From NCBI GenBank assembly GCA_008828725.1, contig MEHQ01000451.1, positions 248,001 to 312,000 on the forward strand: a stretch of DNA of 64,000 bases, read 5' to 3'. The notes under the pieces were generated by a model. It was given only the letters and a program-made list of their open reading frames with translations, did no database searches and had not been told where the DNA came from. Made by a program: the position numbers and the translations under genes. The stretch is from Saccharina japonica (Eukaryota; Sar; Phaeophyceae; Laminariales; Laminariaceae). Of this stretch, positions 60,101 to 64,000 are shown in pieces; positions within the stretch are counted from its first letter, which is position 1; each line of letters starts with the position of its first letter.

Positions 60101-61329
60101 ATCCTCTTCGACCTTGTCGAACCGAACCCAACCGAACCCAACGGAACGAGCCTATGCGTGCTTGCTTGTTCGTTCCGTTTTCAGGAAACAAACCGTGTTT
60201 GGGTTCGTGCGGAATCCTGGACCTCGCCAGCCAAATCAGTACAAACGGCAACCTTGAACCTTTTGCACACGCCACGACACAACAATAGCGTGTCGGTCCA
60301 CAAGCAGTGTCCACCTCCATCTATGGTGGTGTCAATTTACAACAAGCGAGACTATACTTGCCCTCGTTCGGTCGGGTCGTTCGGTTCCCCACGACAAGAA
60401 AAAGGGGTCCAGCTCTTGTTCTTCCTCTCCCTGGATAACTTTTTTTTCTCGGACTGCACTAAATACATTCGCTTTGCATGCCCAATCGGCACCAATGCAT
60501 CAAATAATATTCCATTCGGCTCGTTCCGATGCTCTTTCGAGGGGGGGTTCAGACACGCTTTCAGGTTTATATGCCCCTGAATACTCTCCGTGGCTAATAT
60601 TGGTAGTAGTACCAACCACAAACCTAACGGTTAGATTAACGGATAGATGACTGCCATTGGTAGTGTTGATGCCACAGGGAGTGCTGATGCCACTGGTATG
60701 CTGATGCCACTGGTAGTGCTGATGCCACTGGTAGTGCTGATGCCACTGGTAATGCTGATGCCACTGGTAGTGCTGATGCCACTGGCCGTGTTGGTGTCAT
60801 CGGTAGTGCCGATGCCACCAACACTAACAGTTGCAGCAGCACTATGAGAGGCACCATCACTACCAGCGGCACCATCACTACCAGTTGAATCAGCAATACC
60901 AGTGGCATCAGCAATACCATGAGCATAACCACTGCCAGCGGCATAAGTACTACCAATGACATTAGCACTGTCAGTGGCATCAGCACGATCAGTCGCATCA
61001 TTTCCACCTTACCAGTAGCATCAACACTAAAATAAATAACGGTGGCATCCACACTAACAGCGGCATCATCCGCGAACGATGCCTTACAAACCCACCTTGG
61101 GAGAAGACAAGTCCAATTCCTCCGAGTCCGCCCCGGGCATAGCCCCGGCCGGAGCGGGAGGTTGGGGCGGCGGCGGCGGTGGCGACGTATCTCGACCTGA
61201 GAAGCCTCTTTCCATCGCAGAAAATTCTGGGGAGGTTCTCTCCGACACGGACATTCTCGGCCTCGCCTGTTGGTACATTCGACAGGGTGCCATGACGGGC
61301 GAAACGCCATGCGGTATGTGAAACAACAT
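23014..61329 (-). CDS. Giant multi-CBS / PB1 tail-anchored protein (16 CBS domains), 34 exons
   Basis: Predicted protein of about 1855 residues: N-terminus (1-138), four successive four-CBS modules (139-520, 521-899, 900-1291 and 1292 to about 1580), a Gly/Pro/Ser linker, one PB1 domain (about 1708-1796) and one C-terminal membrane segment (about 1830-1850) with tail SRSRR. CBS pairs bind adenine nucleotides and act as regulatory modules, and PB1 domains mediate protein-protein pairing. A single tail segment suggests anchoring in an organelle or ER membrane facing the cytosol. All 34 exons sum to 5568 nt with no frame break. Intron phases recur at equivalent positions in each module: phase 2 after CBS1, phase 0 inside CBS2 and CBS3, phase 2 after CBS4. 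The alternative is four tandem genes. Against that, only the last module has a stop, PB1 and tail, only the first has an N-terminal extension, and the linker exons join neighbouring modules in phase. The ATG at 61329 is uncertain; ATGs at about 61290 and 61257 are also possible, and a further 5' exon may exist at 62976-63041. Confidence 0.75.
24532..32079 (-). CDS. CBS/PB1 gene: module 4 (four CBS domains)
   Basis: Exons in transcript order: 32079-31972 (CBS1, GIITDHD), 29802-29661 (VMTADPTMV, TRHLP), 28763-28542 (GLLDIAKCLYDAV, then a Lys/Glu/Gly-rich tail), 27560-27327 (spacer and first half of CBS3 fused in one exon, GIFTPKDMMNRV), 26579-26484 (VMTPNPDGG), 25606-25488 (CBS4, MCENRYLHLPVVDE) and 24892-24532 (linker WESFFGSAMEAGDDFSD, Gly/Pro/Met-rich, ending EKFVYK at the start of PB1). 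Two introns present in module 2 are absent, and one new intron splits CBS3 after RVITK. Its donor is GC (AAG|GCGAGA); a GT four codons earlier would delete conserved residues. This is the most diverged module. Confidence 0.85.
26950..27135. repeat. 11 bp minisatellite (GCCGAGGCAAT)
   Basis: About 17 units of GCCGAGGCAAT/GCCAAGGCAAT run with little divergence, followed by looser AAGGGCAAGG repeats to about 27250. Because the unit is 11 bp, all frames stay open and give an 11-residue periodic peptide. This is intronic (the GC-AG intron of module 4) and not coding. Confidence 0.92.
28916..28962. repeat. 13 bp tandem repeat
   Basis: Three to four copies of CTCTACCGAGCAC in an intron of module 4. 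Confidence 0.85.
29040..29100. repeat. Family E fragment
   Basis: CAATGGCCAAATTACTAAGG, then CAACAAATGAGTAACCCCCC and a further C run. It matches the ends of the repeats at 18070-18125 and 19030-19085. Confidence 0.6.
29247..29347. mobile_element. Short palindromic TIR element (family G)
   Basis: Inverted arms AACCCTTAAAGGACTGGAGT and its near complement ACTGCAGTCCTAAAGGGGTT flank CCCGTTTTGGGGACA and its complement. Related copies lie near 57556-57650 and, as a half, near 39290-39335. The TTAACCC ends hint at TTAA target preference, but this is not proven. Confidence 0.6.
30748..31499. mobile_element. TIR element family C with palindromic core, best copy
   Basis: The ends are inverted (GCTGGTTCAGGCATATCACC at 30755 and the complement of the GGCGGTATGCTTGAACCAGC end at 31473-31492). 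Inside, arms of about 100 bp at 31188-31290 and 31365-31460 are nearly perfect inverted repeats (TGTCCACGCCGTTTTTTGGA and its complement) around a loop of roughly 75 bp. No transposase frame is visible, so it is non-autonomous. It lies in an intron of CBS module 4. A second copy starts at 63358. Confidence 0.75.
32240..32405 (+). repeat. Dispersed repeat family D, copy 1
   Basis: About 160 bp contains TTCGCCCTTCTTTTTCTCTC, AGTCGTAACTCAGATCCGGG, TGCCTTGCATTTTTATCGCG and AGAAGACTCCAGCCCTTTC. Other copies lie at 49740-49905 and 55505-55640 in the same orientation, and at 47180-47365 inverted. Confidence 0.8.
32964..43354 (-). CDS. CBS/PB1 gene: module 3 (four CBS domains)
   Basis: Exons in transcript order: 43354-43218 (CBS1, GIMTDHD), 41490-41349 (VMTPNPTWV, FRHLP), 40020-39871 (GLLNIAKCLYDAI), 38570-38472 (LHAQKAKKGGKK spacer), 38028-37924 (EPTLGGILSEQ), 36037-35867 (GIVTPKDLLMRV), 35077-34959 (CBS4) and 33215-32964 (linker WEAFFGDAMDAGDDVSD to LRPKRPIVMSCDM). 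Exon order and phases match module 2 except at the 3' junction. There the linker exon extends nine codons plus two bases past the point where modules 1 and 2 end, and the next module's first exon is shorter by the same amount. The encoded sequence stays collinear while the intron position has moved. Confidence 0.87.
33381..33450. repeat. Perfect 20 bp inverted repeat
   Basis: TACTATAATCAAGTCAAGAG at 33381-33400 is exactly complementary to 33431-33450, with a 30 bp loop. Just before it, ACATGCTAGTATATATA and CTATAGGTATACTA occur twice in direct orientation. Intronic, between the module 3 CBS4 and linker exons. Confidence 0.9.
33870..34011. mobile_element. MITE family A, copy 3
   Basis: Ends TATCACGGGGGAGCATAGTA and TACTATGCTCCCCCGTAAT are inverted. 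The interior shares ACTAACAATATTTGGTCC and CCTATATATTAC with copy 1. Confidence 0.8.
34626..34850. repeat. AT-rich degenerate repeat (ATCTGTAGATGATATA)
   Basis: An irregular series of ATCTGTAGATGATCTAT / ATCGGTATATCATCTAT units with internal dyad symmetry, just downstream of the module 3 CBS4 donor. Confidence 0.75.
36955..37080. mobile_element. MITE family A, copy 4
   Basis: The left end TATGGGGGCCATAGTAAATA and the right end with ACTAGTATTGACTATGGACC are inverted. The interior contains GTGTGTACCGTAGGCCC. Confidence 0.7.
37276..37331. mobile_element. MITE family A, fragment
   Basis: Only one end is present: ACAATATTTGTGTC, TACCGTAGGTCCTATTTACT and a terminal CCCCCATAATA. It lies 200 bp from copy 4. 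A GATT/TTGA run lies just before it (37222-37256). Confidence 0.6.
39335..39380. repeat. 12-13 bp tandem repeat (CTAATAGACTG)
   Basis: Four copies of CTAATAGACTG in an intron of module 3, adjacent to a half copy of family G (GACCATTTAGGACCGCACTC). Confidence 0.8.
39576..39715. repeat. 24 bp tandem repeat
   Basis: About five units of TACCCAATACCGTTGAGTCT followed by GATG, the outer units diverged. Intronic. Confidence 0.85.
40606..40652. repeat. 10 bp tandem repeat (AGATCATACA)
   Basis: Five perfect AGATCATACA units. Intronic, in module 3. Confidence 0.92.
41035..41270. repeat. 21 bp minisatellite
   Basis: About eleven units of GTAGAGGCATGCTACAGCAC plus T, with CTGCAGAGG/CTGTAGAGG variants and decay at the right end. 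It lies just downstream of the exon 41490-41349 donor, in the intron. Confidence 0.92.
41634..41718. repeat. 85 bp duplicated segment, copy 1
   Basis: A-run then CGGCACCCTGGTTGTCTAGC to GCCAACCGACGCCAACCC. An almost identical segment lies at 44892-44983 after a longer A run. Read on the minus strand each ends in a T run, as pol III-derived repeats do, but no A/B box is clear. An ambiguous base (n) occurs at the junction with the A run. Confidence 0.75.
41803..42186 (+). other. Unidentified open frame nested antisense in a CBS/PB1 intron
   Basis: An open frame of roughly 128 codons, starting at the ATG at 41803, continues into a family B MITE at 42187 before stopping at 42258. Composition before the MITE is protein-like (mixed, not low-complexity; FRQNFIEHTPDIFNMFLEIK is part of it). 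I recognise no family. It could be a remnant of a transposon gene or chance. Confidence 0.25.
42187..42277. mobile_element. Stowaway-like MITE (family B), copy 1
   Basis: TATCACTCTGGTCAAAAATA, then AAGGACCGTTTT; the right end is GGGACATAGTGATA. About 91 bp with inverted ends. The type resembles Tc1/mariner-derived MITEs (CTCTGTTCCAAAATATAAGG style). Confidence 0.7.
43107..43198. mobile_element. Stowaway-like MITE (family B), copy 2
   Basis: ACCATTCTGTACTGAAATAT, then AAGGACCGTG; right end GGGGACAGAGTGACCC. Its right end lies 18 bp from the donor of the module 3 CBS1 exon (43218). Confidence 0.7.
43480..43592. mobile_element. MITE related to family A (subtype with TCCCCCTGTGTTTAC)
   Basis: Ends and interior (GATGGGCCCAAACATCATA, ATACATCCCCCTGTGTTTAC, ATATGTTCCACGGTAAAA) match the element at 48096-48240. 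Confidence 0.5.
43886..50966 (-). CDS. CBS/PB1 gene: module 2 (four CBS domains)
   Basis: Exons in transcript order: 50966-50830 (CBS1, GIITDND), 49476-49335 (VMTPHPTMV, FRHLP), 48729-48574 (GLLNIAKCLYDAI), 47701-47609 (basic spacer), 46870-46766 (EPTLGGILSEQ), 45803-45633 (GIVTPKDLLMRV, VMTPNPDTV), 44445-44327 (CBS4, MHENKYLHLPVVDE, VMEIVQ) and 44099-43886 (linker WEAFFGSAMDAGDDVSD to RPVSTLKPK). They total 1137 nt, about 379 residues. The first exon begins directly at PPLC with no start codon, which fits an internal position. The CBS3 exon is about 89% identical in protein to that of module 3, so modules 2 and 3 look like the most recent duplication. Confidence 0.87.
44465..44790. repeat. 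Family E repeat, inverted copy with poly-G run
   Basis: A run of about 20 G is followed by GACCATAGACCCTCGCATCC, CCGGGACGGAGCATGTCGAG and CCGCCTCTGAGGCGG. This is the reverse complement arrangement of 18180-18545. It begins about 20 bp from the acceptor of the module 2 CBS4 exon. Confidence 0.75.
44892..44983. repeat. 85 bp duplicated segment, copy 2
   Basis: This matches 41634-41718 over the full unit, preceded by a longer A run. Both copies are intronic. Confidence 0.8.
45565..45632. repeat. Family E fragment abutting a 5' splice site
   Basis: GACTACGGCCATGCATGACA, TGAGGAAACCCCCC. It runs directly into the complement of the GTGGGAG donor of the exon starting at 45633. Confidence 0.65.
46640..46716. 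mobile_element. Stowaway-like MITE (family B), copy 3
   Basis: ACCATTGTCCCGAAACATGA, then GGACCGTTTTATATTAATAT; right end ATTTCGAGACGGAGTGGT. It lies about 50 bp from the donor of the exon starting at 46766. Confidence 0.7.
47180..47365 (-). repeat. Dispersed repeat family D, copy 2 (inverted)
   Basis: Reverse complement of copy 1 (GAAAGGGCTGCAGTCTTCC, CCCCGGATCTGGGTTACGAC, GAGAGAAAAGAAGGGCGAAG). Intronic, module 2. Confidence 0.8.
48096..48240. mobile_element. MITE related to family A
   Basis: Ends TTCCGGGGTACCATAGTAAT and ACTATACTGTAGTATTCAGA-type complement with GTATGTTCCCCCGTAA. The interior ATCCCCCTATGTTTACATG matches 43480-43592. Confidence 0.6.
49740..49905 (+). repeat. Dispersed repeat family D, copy 3
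   Basis: TTCGCCCTTCCTTTCTCTCT, TAGTCGTAACTTAGATCCGG, CTTGCCTTGCATTTTTATCG, CGAGAAAATTTCAGCACTTT. Intronic, module 2. Confidence 0.8.
50459..50575. repeat. 27 bp tandem repeat
   Basis: About four units of AATAAGGCATATGCCCTATA plus CGGCACC with decay to the right. Intronic/linker region between modules 1 and 2. Confidence 0.75.
52067..58509 (-). CDS. CBS/PB1 gene: module 1 (four CBS domains)
   Basis: Exons in transcript order: 58509-58367 (CBS1, PAVTMPENATVTDVC, nucleotide motif GIVTAID), 57821-57680 (VMTPNPTSV to FRHLP), 56031-55837 (CBS2 end, GVLDIAKCLYDAV, then a basic Gly/Lys tail), 55054-54896 (spacer plus start of CBS3), 54471-54301 (GIFTEKDLLNRV, VMTPNPDTV), 53409-53291 (CBS4, MHENKYLHLPVVDE) and 52283-52067 (linker, WKALFGSGFEASDDFSD to RPVSALKPK). 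They total 1146 nt. Compared with modules 2 and 3 it lacks the intron before the TLxxLL segment. The donor after 55837 is GC (CAG|GCGAGA); no GT occurs in frame before a stop. The linker exon ends phase 0 and joins the CBS1 exon of module 2. Confidence 0.85.
52433..52490. repeat. 23 bp tandem repeat
   Basis: Two and a half copies of AACAGTTGCATAAAAGCAAA plus CC. Intronic. Confidence 0.85.
53455..54300. repeat. Purine-rich then pyrimidine-rich intron
   Basis: 53455-53705 is GGGAGGGA/GAGGGAGG-rich on the plus strand. 53900-54300 is CTTCCT/CAAGCC-rich with a run of about 20 C at 54118-54138. The strand bias therefore reverses inside one intron (53410-54300, module 1). Units such as CCTATCAACCAAACCCAGCC recur. 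Confidence 0.75.
55505..55640 (+). repeat. Dispersed repeat family D, copy 4
   Basis: TTCGCCCTTCTTTTATCTAT, TAGTCGTGACTCAGATCCGG, ACCTTGCACTTTTATCGCGA. It is truncated at the right end relative to copies 1 and 3. Confidence 0.75.
56222..56305. mobile_element. Stowaway-like MITE (family B), copy 4
   Basis: GTACCACTCTGTTCCAAAAT, ATAAAGAACG; right end AAACGGTCCTTATGTTTCGA, GACAGAGCGGTAC. About 84 bp and the most symmetrical copy; GTAC occurs at both outer edges. Confidence 0.8.
57556..57650. mobile_element. Family G TIR element, copy 2
   Basis: TTAACCCATTTAGGACTGTA, CTCCCGTTTCGGGGACA at one end and the diverged complement CACTGGAGTACTAAAAGGTT at the other. Intronic, module 1. Confidence 0.55.
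59016..61329 (-). CDS. CBS/PB1 gene: N-terminal exons 1-2
   Basis: Exon 1 (about 61329-61096) encodes a Pro-rich segment including SPPPPPPQPPAPAG and ends AAG|GTGGGT. Exon 2 (59195-59016) is Val/Ala/Pro-rich and ends in SVSRLRPK, the conserved basic stretch that immediately precedes CBS1 in this family (VSxLRP in fungi and plants). Both are phase 0. Exon 2 is well supported by that motif and by its splice to the CBS1 exon at 58509. Exon 1 is supported only by an open frame, composition and compatible phase. Confidence 0.55.
60655..61065. repeat. Inverted 18 bp minisatellite
   Basis: The left arm (60655-60830) is GATGCCACTGGTAGTGCT in tandem. The right arm (60850-61065) is diverged copies in opposite orientation (ACCAGTGGCATCAGCAA type). 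The array switches strand near 60840. It lies in intron 1 of the CBS/PB1 gene, immediately downstream of exon 1. Confidence 0.88.
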
Positions 61330-61744
61330 GCATAACAATGTAAGCTAATAGTGCACGGTAGAGATTTGTTTGGTACTGAAGGATAGAAGCCGACAGGCTG
61401 CCATGCGGCACATCGAACACGTGCACCACAAGCTACGAGTGTAAGACAGATGGATTATTGCCGCTGGAGGATGCAGGCAACCGTTCTTACCGAAAGCGAG
61501 AGTCGCCGGCCATGGCAGCTAATCGGGGGGCGCGGTGCGCAGCGGTATGTTACTAGAAACATTATGGCGCATCCGAACCACGGAAAAATCAAACGGAGAG
61601 AGAGAGCGGATCGAGCAGTGGAACCTACAGGAAGTATACATCGCCTACTGCAGTATACAATACAGTCGTGCCAGATAAAACAAAGACAAACCCTTGAAAG
61701 AAAAATGCATTGAACATACTTGTGACTATTGCAAATACAATGTT

Positions 61745-62125
61745 ACGAGGAAGCAAGGACCGCCCATACTTACAGCAGGTCGTTTTCGTTCCAAGCTAAT
61801 GACAAGATAAGAAAGAAAAAAAGGAATTTGAGAAGAGTACGTCCAACATGAGGGGAAGGCCTGTTGGTACACCAAATCGTATGTACAACGAACCAAGGAT
61901 CACCCATACATACAGCAGGGCGCTTTCATTCCAAGCTTAAGACAAGACAAGACACGACAGAAAACGAGGAATTTGAAAAGAGTTGAAAACCGAGAGGAAT
62001 GCAACGAAGCAAGGAACGCCAATATGTACAGGAGGCTGTTTTCGTTCCAATCAAAGTAAAAAAAAACAAAACACGAGGAATTCGAGAAGAGTACGTTGAA
62101 AAAAATAGGAAGGCCTGTTGGTAGG
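61745..62125. repeat. Tandem repeat, three units of about 115-130 bp
   Basis: The units begin GAAGCAAGGACCGCCCATAC, CAAGGATCACCCATACATAC and GAAGCAAGGAACGCCAATAT. Each continues with a TTTTCGTTCCAA core, then GAGGAATTTGAAAAGAGT. The outer two also share GGAAGGCCTGTTGGTA. Confidence 0.8.
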
Positions 62126-62975
62126 CTAACATACAGAGGGCCCTGAAAGCTGGCATCATACCAGTAACCACCACGTATGTATGCTGTGCGGTTCATACCT
62201 ACGTAACACCGAGGAGGAGAATGACCTGTGGGCATTTATCGCGTTCGGACAGTATATAGTTCTGTAGTAGGCTCCTTGTGCCTTCTTGGGGGTGCCCGTA
62301 CCCCCCATCCCCATGCAGGTGCCTACCTTCACCCGTAAATACCGTGCTATTAATAGTGTGCAACATAGCATACTACTCTGTCCCGCGATGCAATTATTGT
62401 TTATATAGTACCAACTATAAATGACAGTAGTTTGGGCTGATCAGTGACATTTTCCCGGGTACTTGCCCGGTGGCTACTTCTTTTTTTGTTAGCTTCGCCA
62501 AGAACGTTTTTTTTTCGTTCTTCGTTCTTGCTCGGTGGCTACGTACGAGTAGCGGGTACGACAAACGAACGCCTGCTATCTTATAACTCCCTTTTCAGCT
62601 TTTCCGACACCCACGGGATTTCAAGTCAACCACAATCAATCCCGAAGGGGAACCTTATATGAGGTACGGTATGTAACCCGCATGGTCATTTCTGGCCAGA
62701 GTGGTGAAATAGGAACAAGAACGACAGTCATAACAACAACAGCGAACTAAAGGTACGGGAGAAAGACAAACAGCACCCCACCCCCCTTAAAAAAAAAAAC
62801 TGACCAAAACATTGAAAAAAAAAAGTACCCACGAAGCAGCGGCAACACTATTGTAAGACTAAACTACAGTAGTAGAACGTCATGTCCCTACCCAACTTGC
62901 AACACGTTTTGAGACCGCAACACAGGGCAGGGCGCACACGCAGAGACGTTCCACCGAAGGAGCCATCTACGCCAC

Positions 62976-63041
62976 CTGAATTATCTCGTCGTGCTTGTCA
63001 GCCGCAATGAACTGTGTGGCGAGCGATGCTTCACTGTTGTC
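62976..63041 (-). other. Possible extra 5' coding exon
   Basis: Minus-strand TTTTTTTCGATTGATTATTCCAG precedes a 66 nt open segment (DNSEASLATQFIAADKHDEI, then IQ) ending CAG|GTGGCG. It is phase 0 at both ends. If it belongs to the CBS/PB1 gene it could splice to AG|GCGAGG at about 61269, making the 61.1-61.3 kb exon internal. It could equally belong to an upstream gene. Confidence 0.3.
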
Positions 63042-63357
63042 CTGGAATAATCAATCGAAAAAAAGGACACAGATAAGCGAATACGATATACAGCAGGAAG
63101 CTGCAAGCGTATGGGCGGCACGTTCGCTGCGACACCTCGAAGCAAACGGCATCCCAGTCGATGAATCTCAGCTCCGGACGACAAACGCTGGCCGTACGCC
63201 TGACCACACTTGATTAAATCAACTTCTCCGTCCGCCGCGTGTGGCTACCGTAGTAACCACTAACGGTATAGCCTGTTTTAGCCTGTGTTGCGACCGCGGG
63301 CTAGACTGCAGGGAAATGAGCCATTTATAATGCGACAACATCATTGGCATCATTACC

Positions 63358-64000
63358 ATACGAGCTGGTTCAGGCCTGTATCACCCCAAATTTCGTCAGC
63401 CATGGATGCCGCATGCAATAGCAACTAAAATGTCACATATTTGGCATCATATTGGCCGCCATGAATAGCGGAACAGGGTGATATCGCCAGCTTTAGTTTA
63501 AGGATCTAGGACTGCGCTACCGCCGAAAATGTGACTCGACCAATTACAGGCCTTCAAAGAGGTCAATAATAGTCAGGCGTTTCCGTTGGAATACATATTT
63601 CCCCCCCTATGTTGTTTTCTGAACTGCTTCCAGGTGGTCCACGGCATGTTCGTACAGTGTTTCACGCAAATAATCGAAGAGCTGACTGCGTTTGAACCAT
63701 TTAAGTCACACTTAACGCCGAAATCGAATATATATATATATATTGAAACTAAGTAATTACGAGGCGATGCCAGATTTTGCACGTTTTACCGCACAAAGGT
63801 CCAAATATTCACGCCGTTTTCATGAGATGAACCCTGAACTTTCGCACACATGTTCTATATGCCCCTGCCGAACCATTGACGGATGGTCTTGTTTTAGTTT
63901 TCGTCGCCAAAAATCCGGGATTCCTTAAGACCCAACTTTCCCAAAAAACAAAAACCGAAACACCTGGTGGGAATAAAAAACAAAAAAAAAGTTAACGGGT
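63358..64000. mobile_element. TIR element family C, second copy (runs off the window)
   Basis: This is collinear with 30748-31330 over about 640 bp: ACGAGCTGGTTCAGGC, ACCGCCGAAAATGTG, CAGGCGTTTCCGT, AAACTAAGTAATTACGAGGC, TTACCGCACAAAGGTCCAAA, AAGACCCAACTTTCCCAAAA. Only the left arm of the palindromic core is inside the window. It is diverged from the first copy by many scattered substitutions. Confidence 0.8.

Larger units (their letters stand above)
61330..63357. other. Upstream region of the CBS/PB1 gene
   Basis: This should hold the 5' UTR and promoter, but no unambiguous core element is visible. It contains a tandem repeat (61745-62125) and one possible small exon (62976-63041). A run of short A tracts lies near 62785-62825. 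Nothing else recognised. Confidence 0.4.

Noticed and set aside
23014-61329. Four tandem CBS genes instead of one
   Set aside because: Modules 1-3 have no stop, PB1 or tail, modules 2-4 have no start codon or N-terminal extension, and linker exons contain both the end of one module and the pre-CBS1 LKPK stretch of the next with matching phases. Kept as the main alternative until transcripts are seen.

Overview
This is a eukaryotic nuclear window with long introns, many repeats and small split exons. Both genes I could assemble lie on the minus strand. The intron-rich architecture, the abundance of short terminal-inverted-repeat (TIR) elements and minisatellites, and a tail-anchored CBS/PB1 protein suggest a stramenopile, most likely a brown alga of the Ectocarpus type. 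That assignment is inference from style, not from a marker gene.

Gene 1 (2726-14731, minus) is a seven-exon, about 412-residue type II membrane glycosyltransferase of the GT31 (beta-1,3-galactosyltransferase-like) family. It has an N-terminal membrane anchor, the KRDALR region, a DDD metal-binding motif and the NEDV motif. All six introns are phase 0. One has a GC donor. The last intron carries two tandem arrays whose repeat unit contains the intron's own 5' splice site.

From 14.7 to 23.0 kb I find no supportable gene. This stretch holds a pure GACA microsatellite, poly-C-bearing dispersed repeats, a tandem duplication, an inverted minisatellite of about 0.8 kb and a small TIR element.

Gene 2 (23014 to about 61329, minus) fills the rest. 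Its 34 predicted exons add up to one continuous frame of 5568 nt (about 1855 residues). The product is a short Pro/Ala-rich N-terminus, then four consecutive repeats of a four-CBS module (16 CBS domains), then one PB1 domain and one C-terminal membrane tail. Known relatives in plants, fungi and oomycetes have four CBS domains, one PB1 and a tail. Here the four-CBS part appears to have been multiplied inside one gene. The exons linking one module to the next carry both the end of the upstream module and the start of the downstream one, and their intron phases match. That supports a single gene over four tandem genes.

Introns of gene 2 are crowded with MITE-like elements of several families, some within tens of bases of splice sites, plus minisatellites. 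Upstream of gene 2 (61.3-64 kb) lie a 120-bp tandem repeat, one possible further 5' exon and the start of a longer TIR element that runs off the window. No rRNA, confident tRNA, CRISPR or viral element was recognised.
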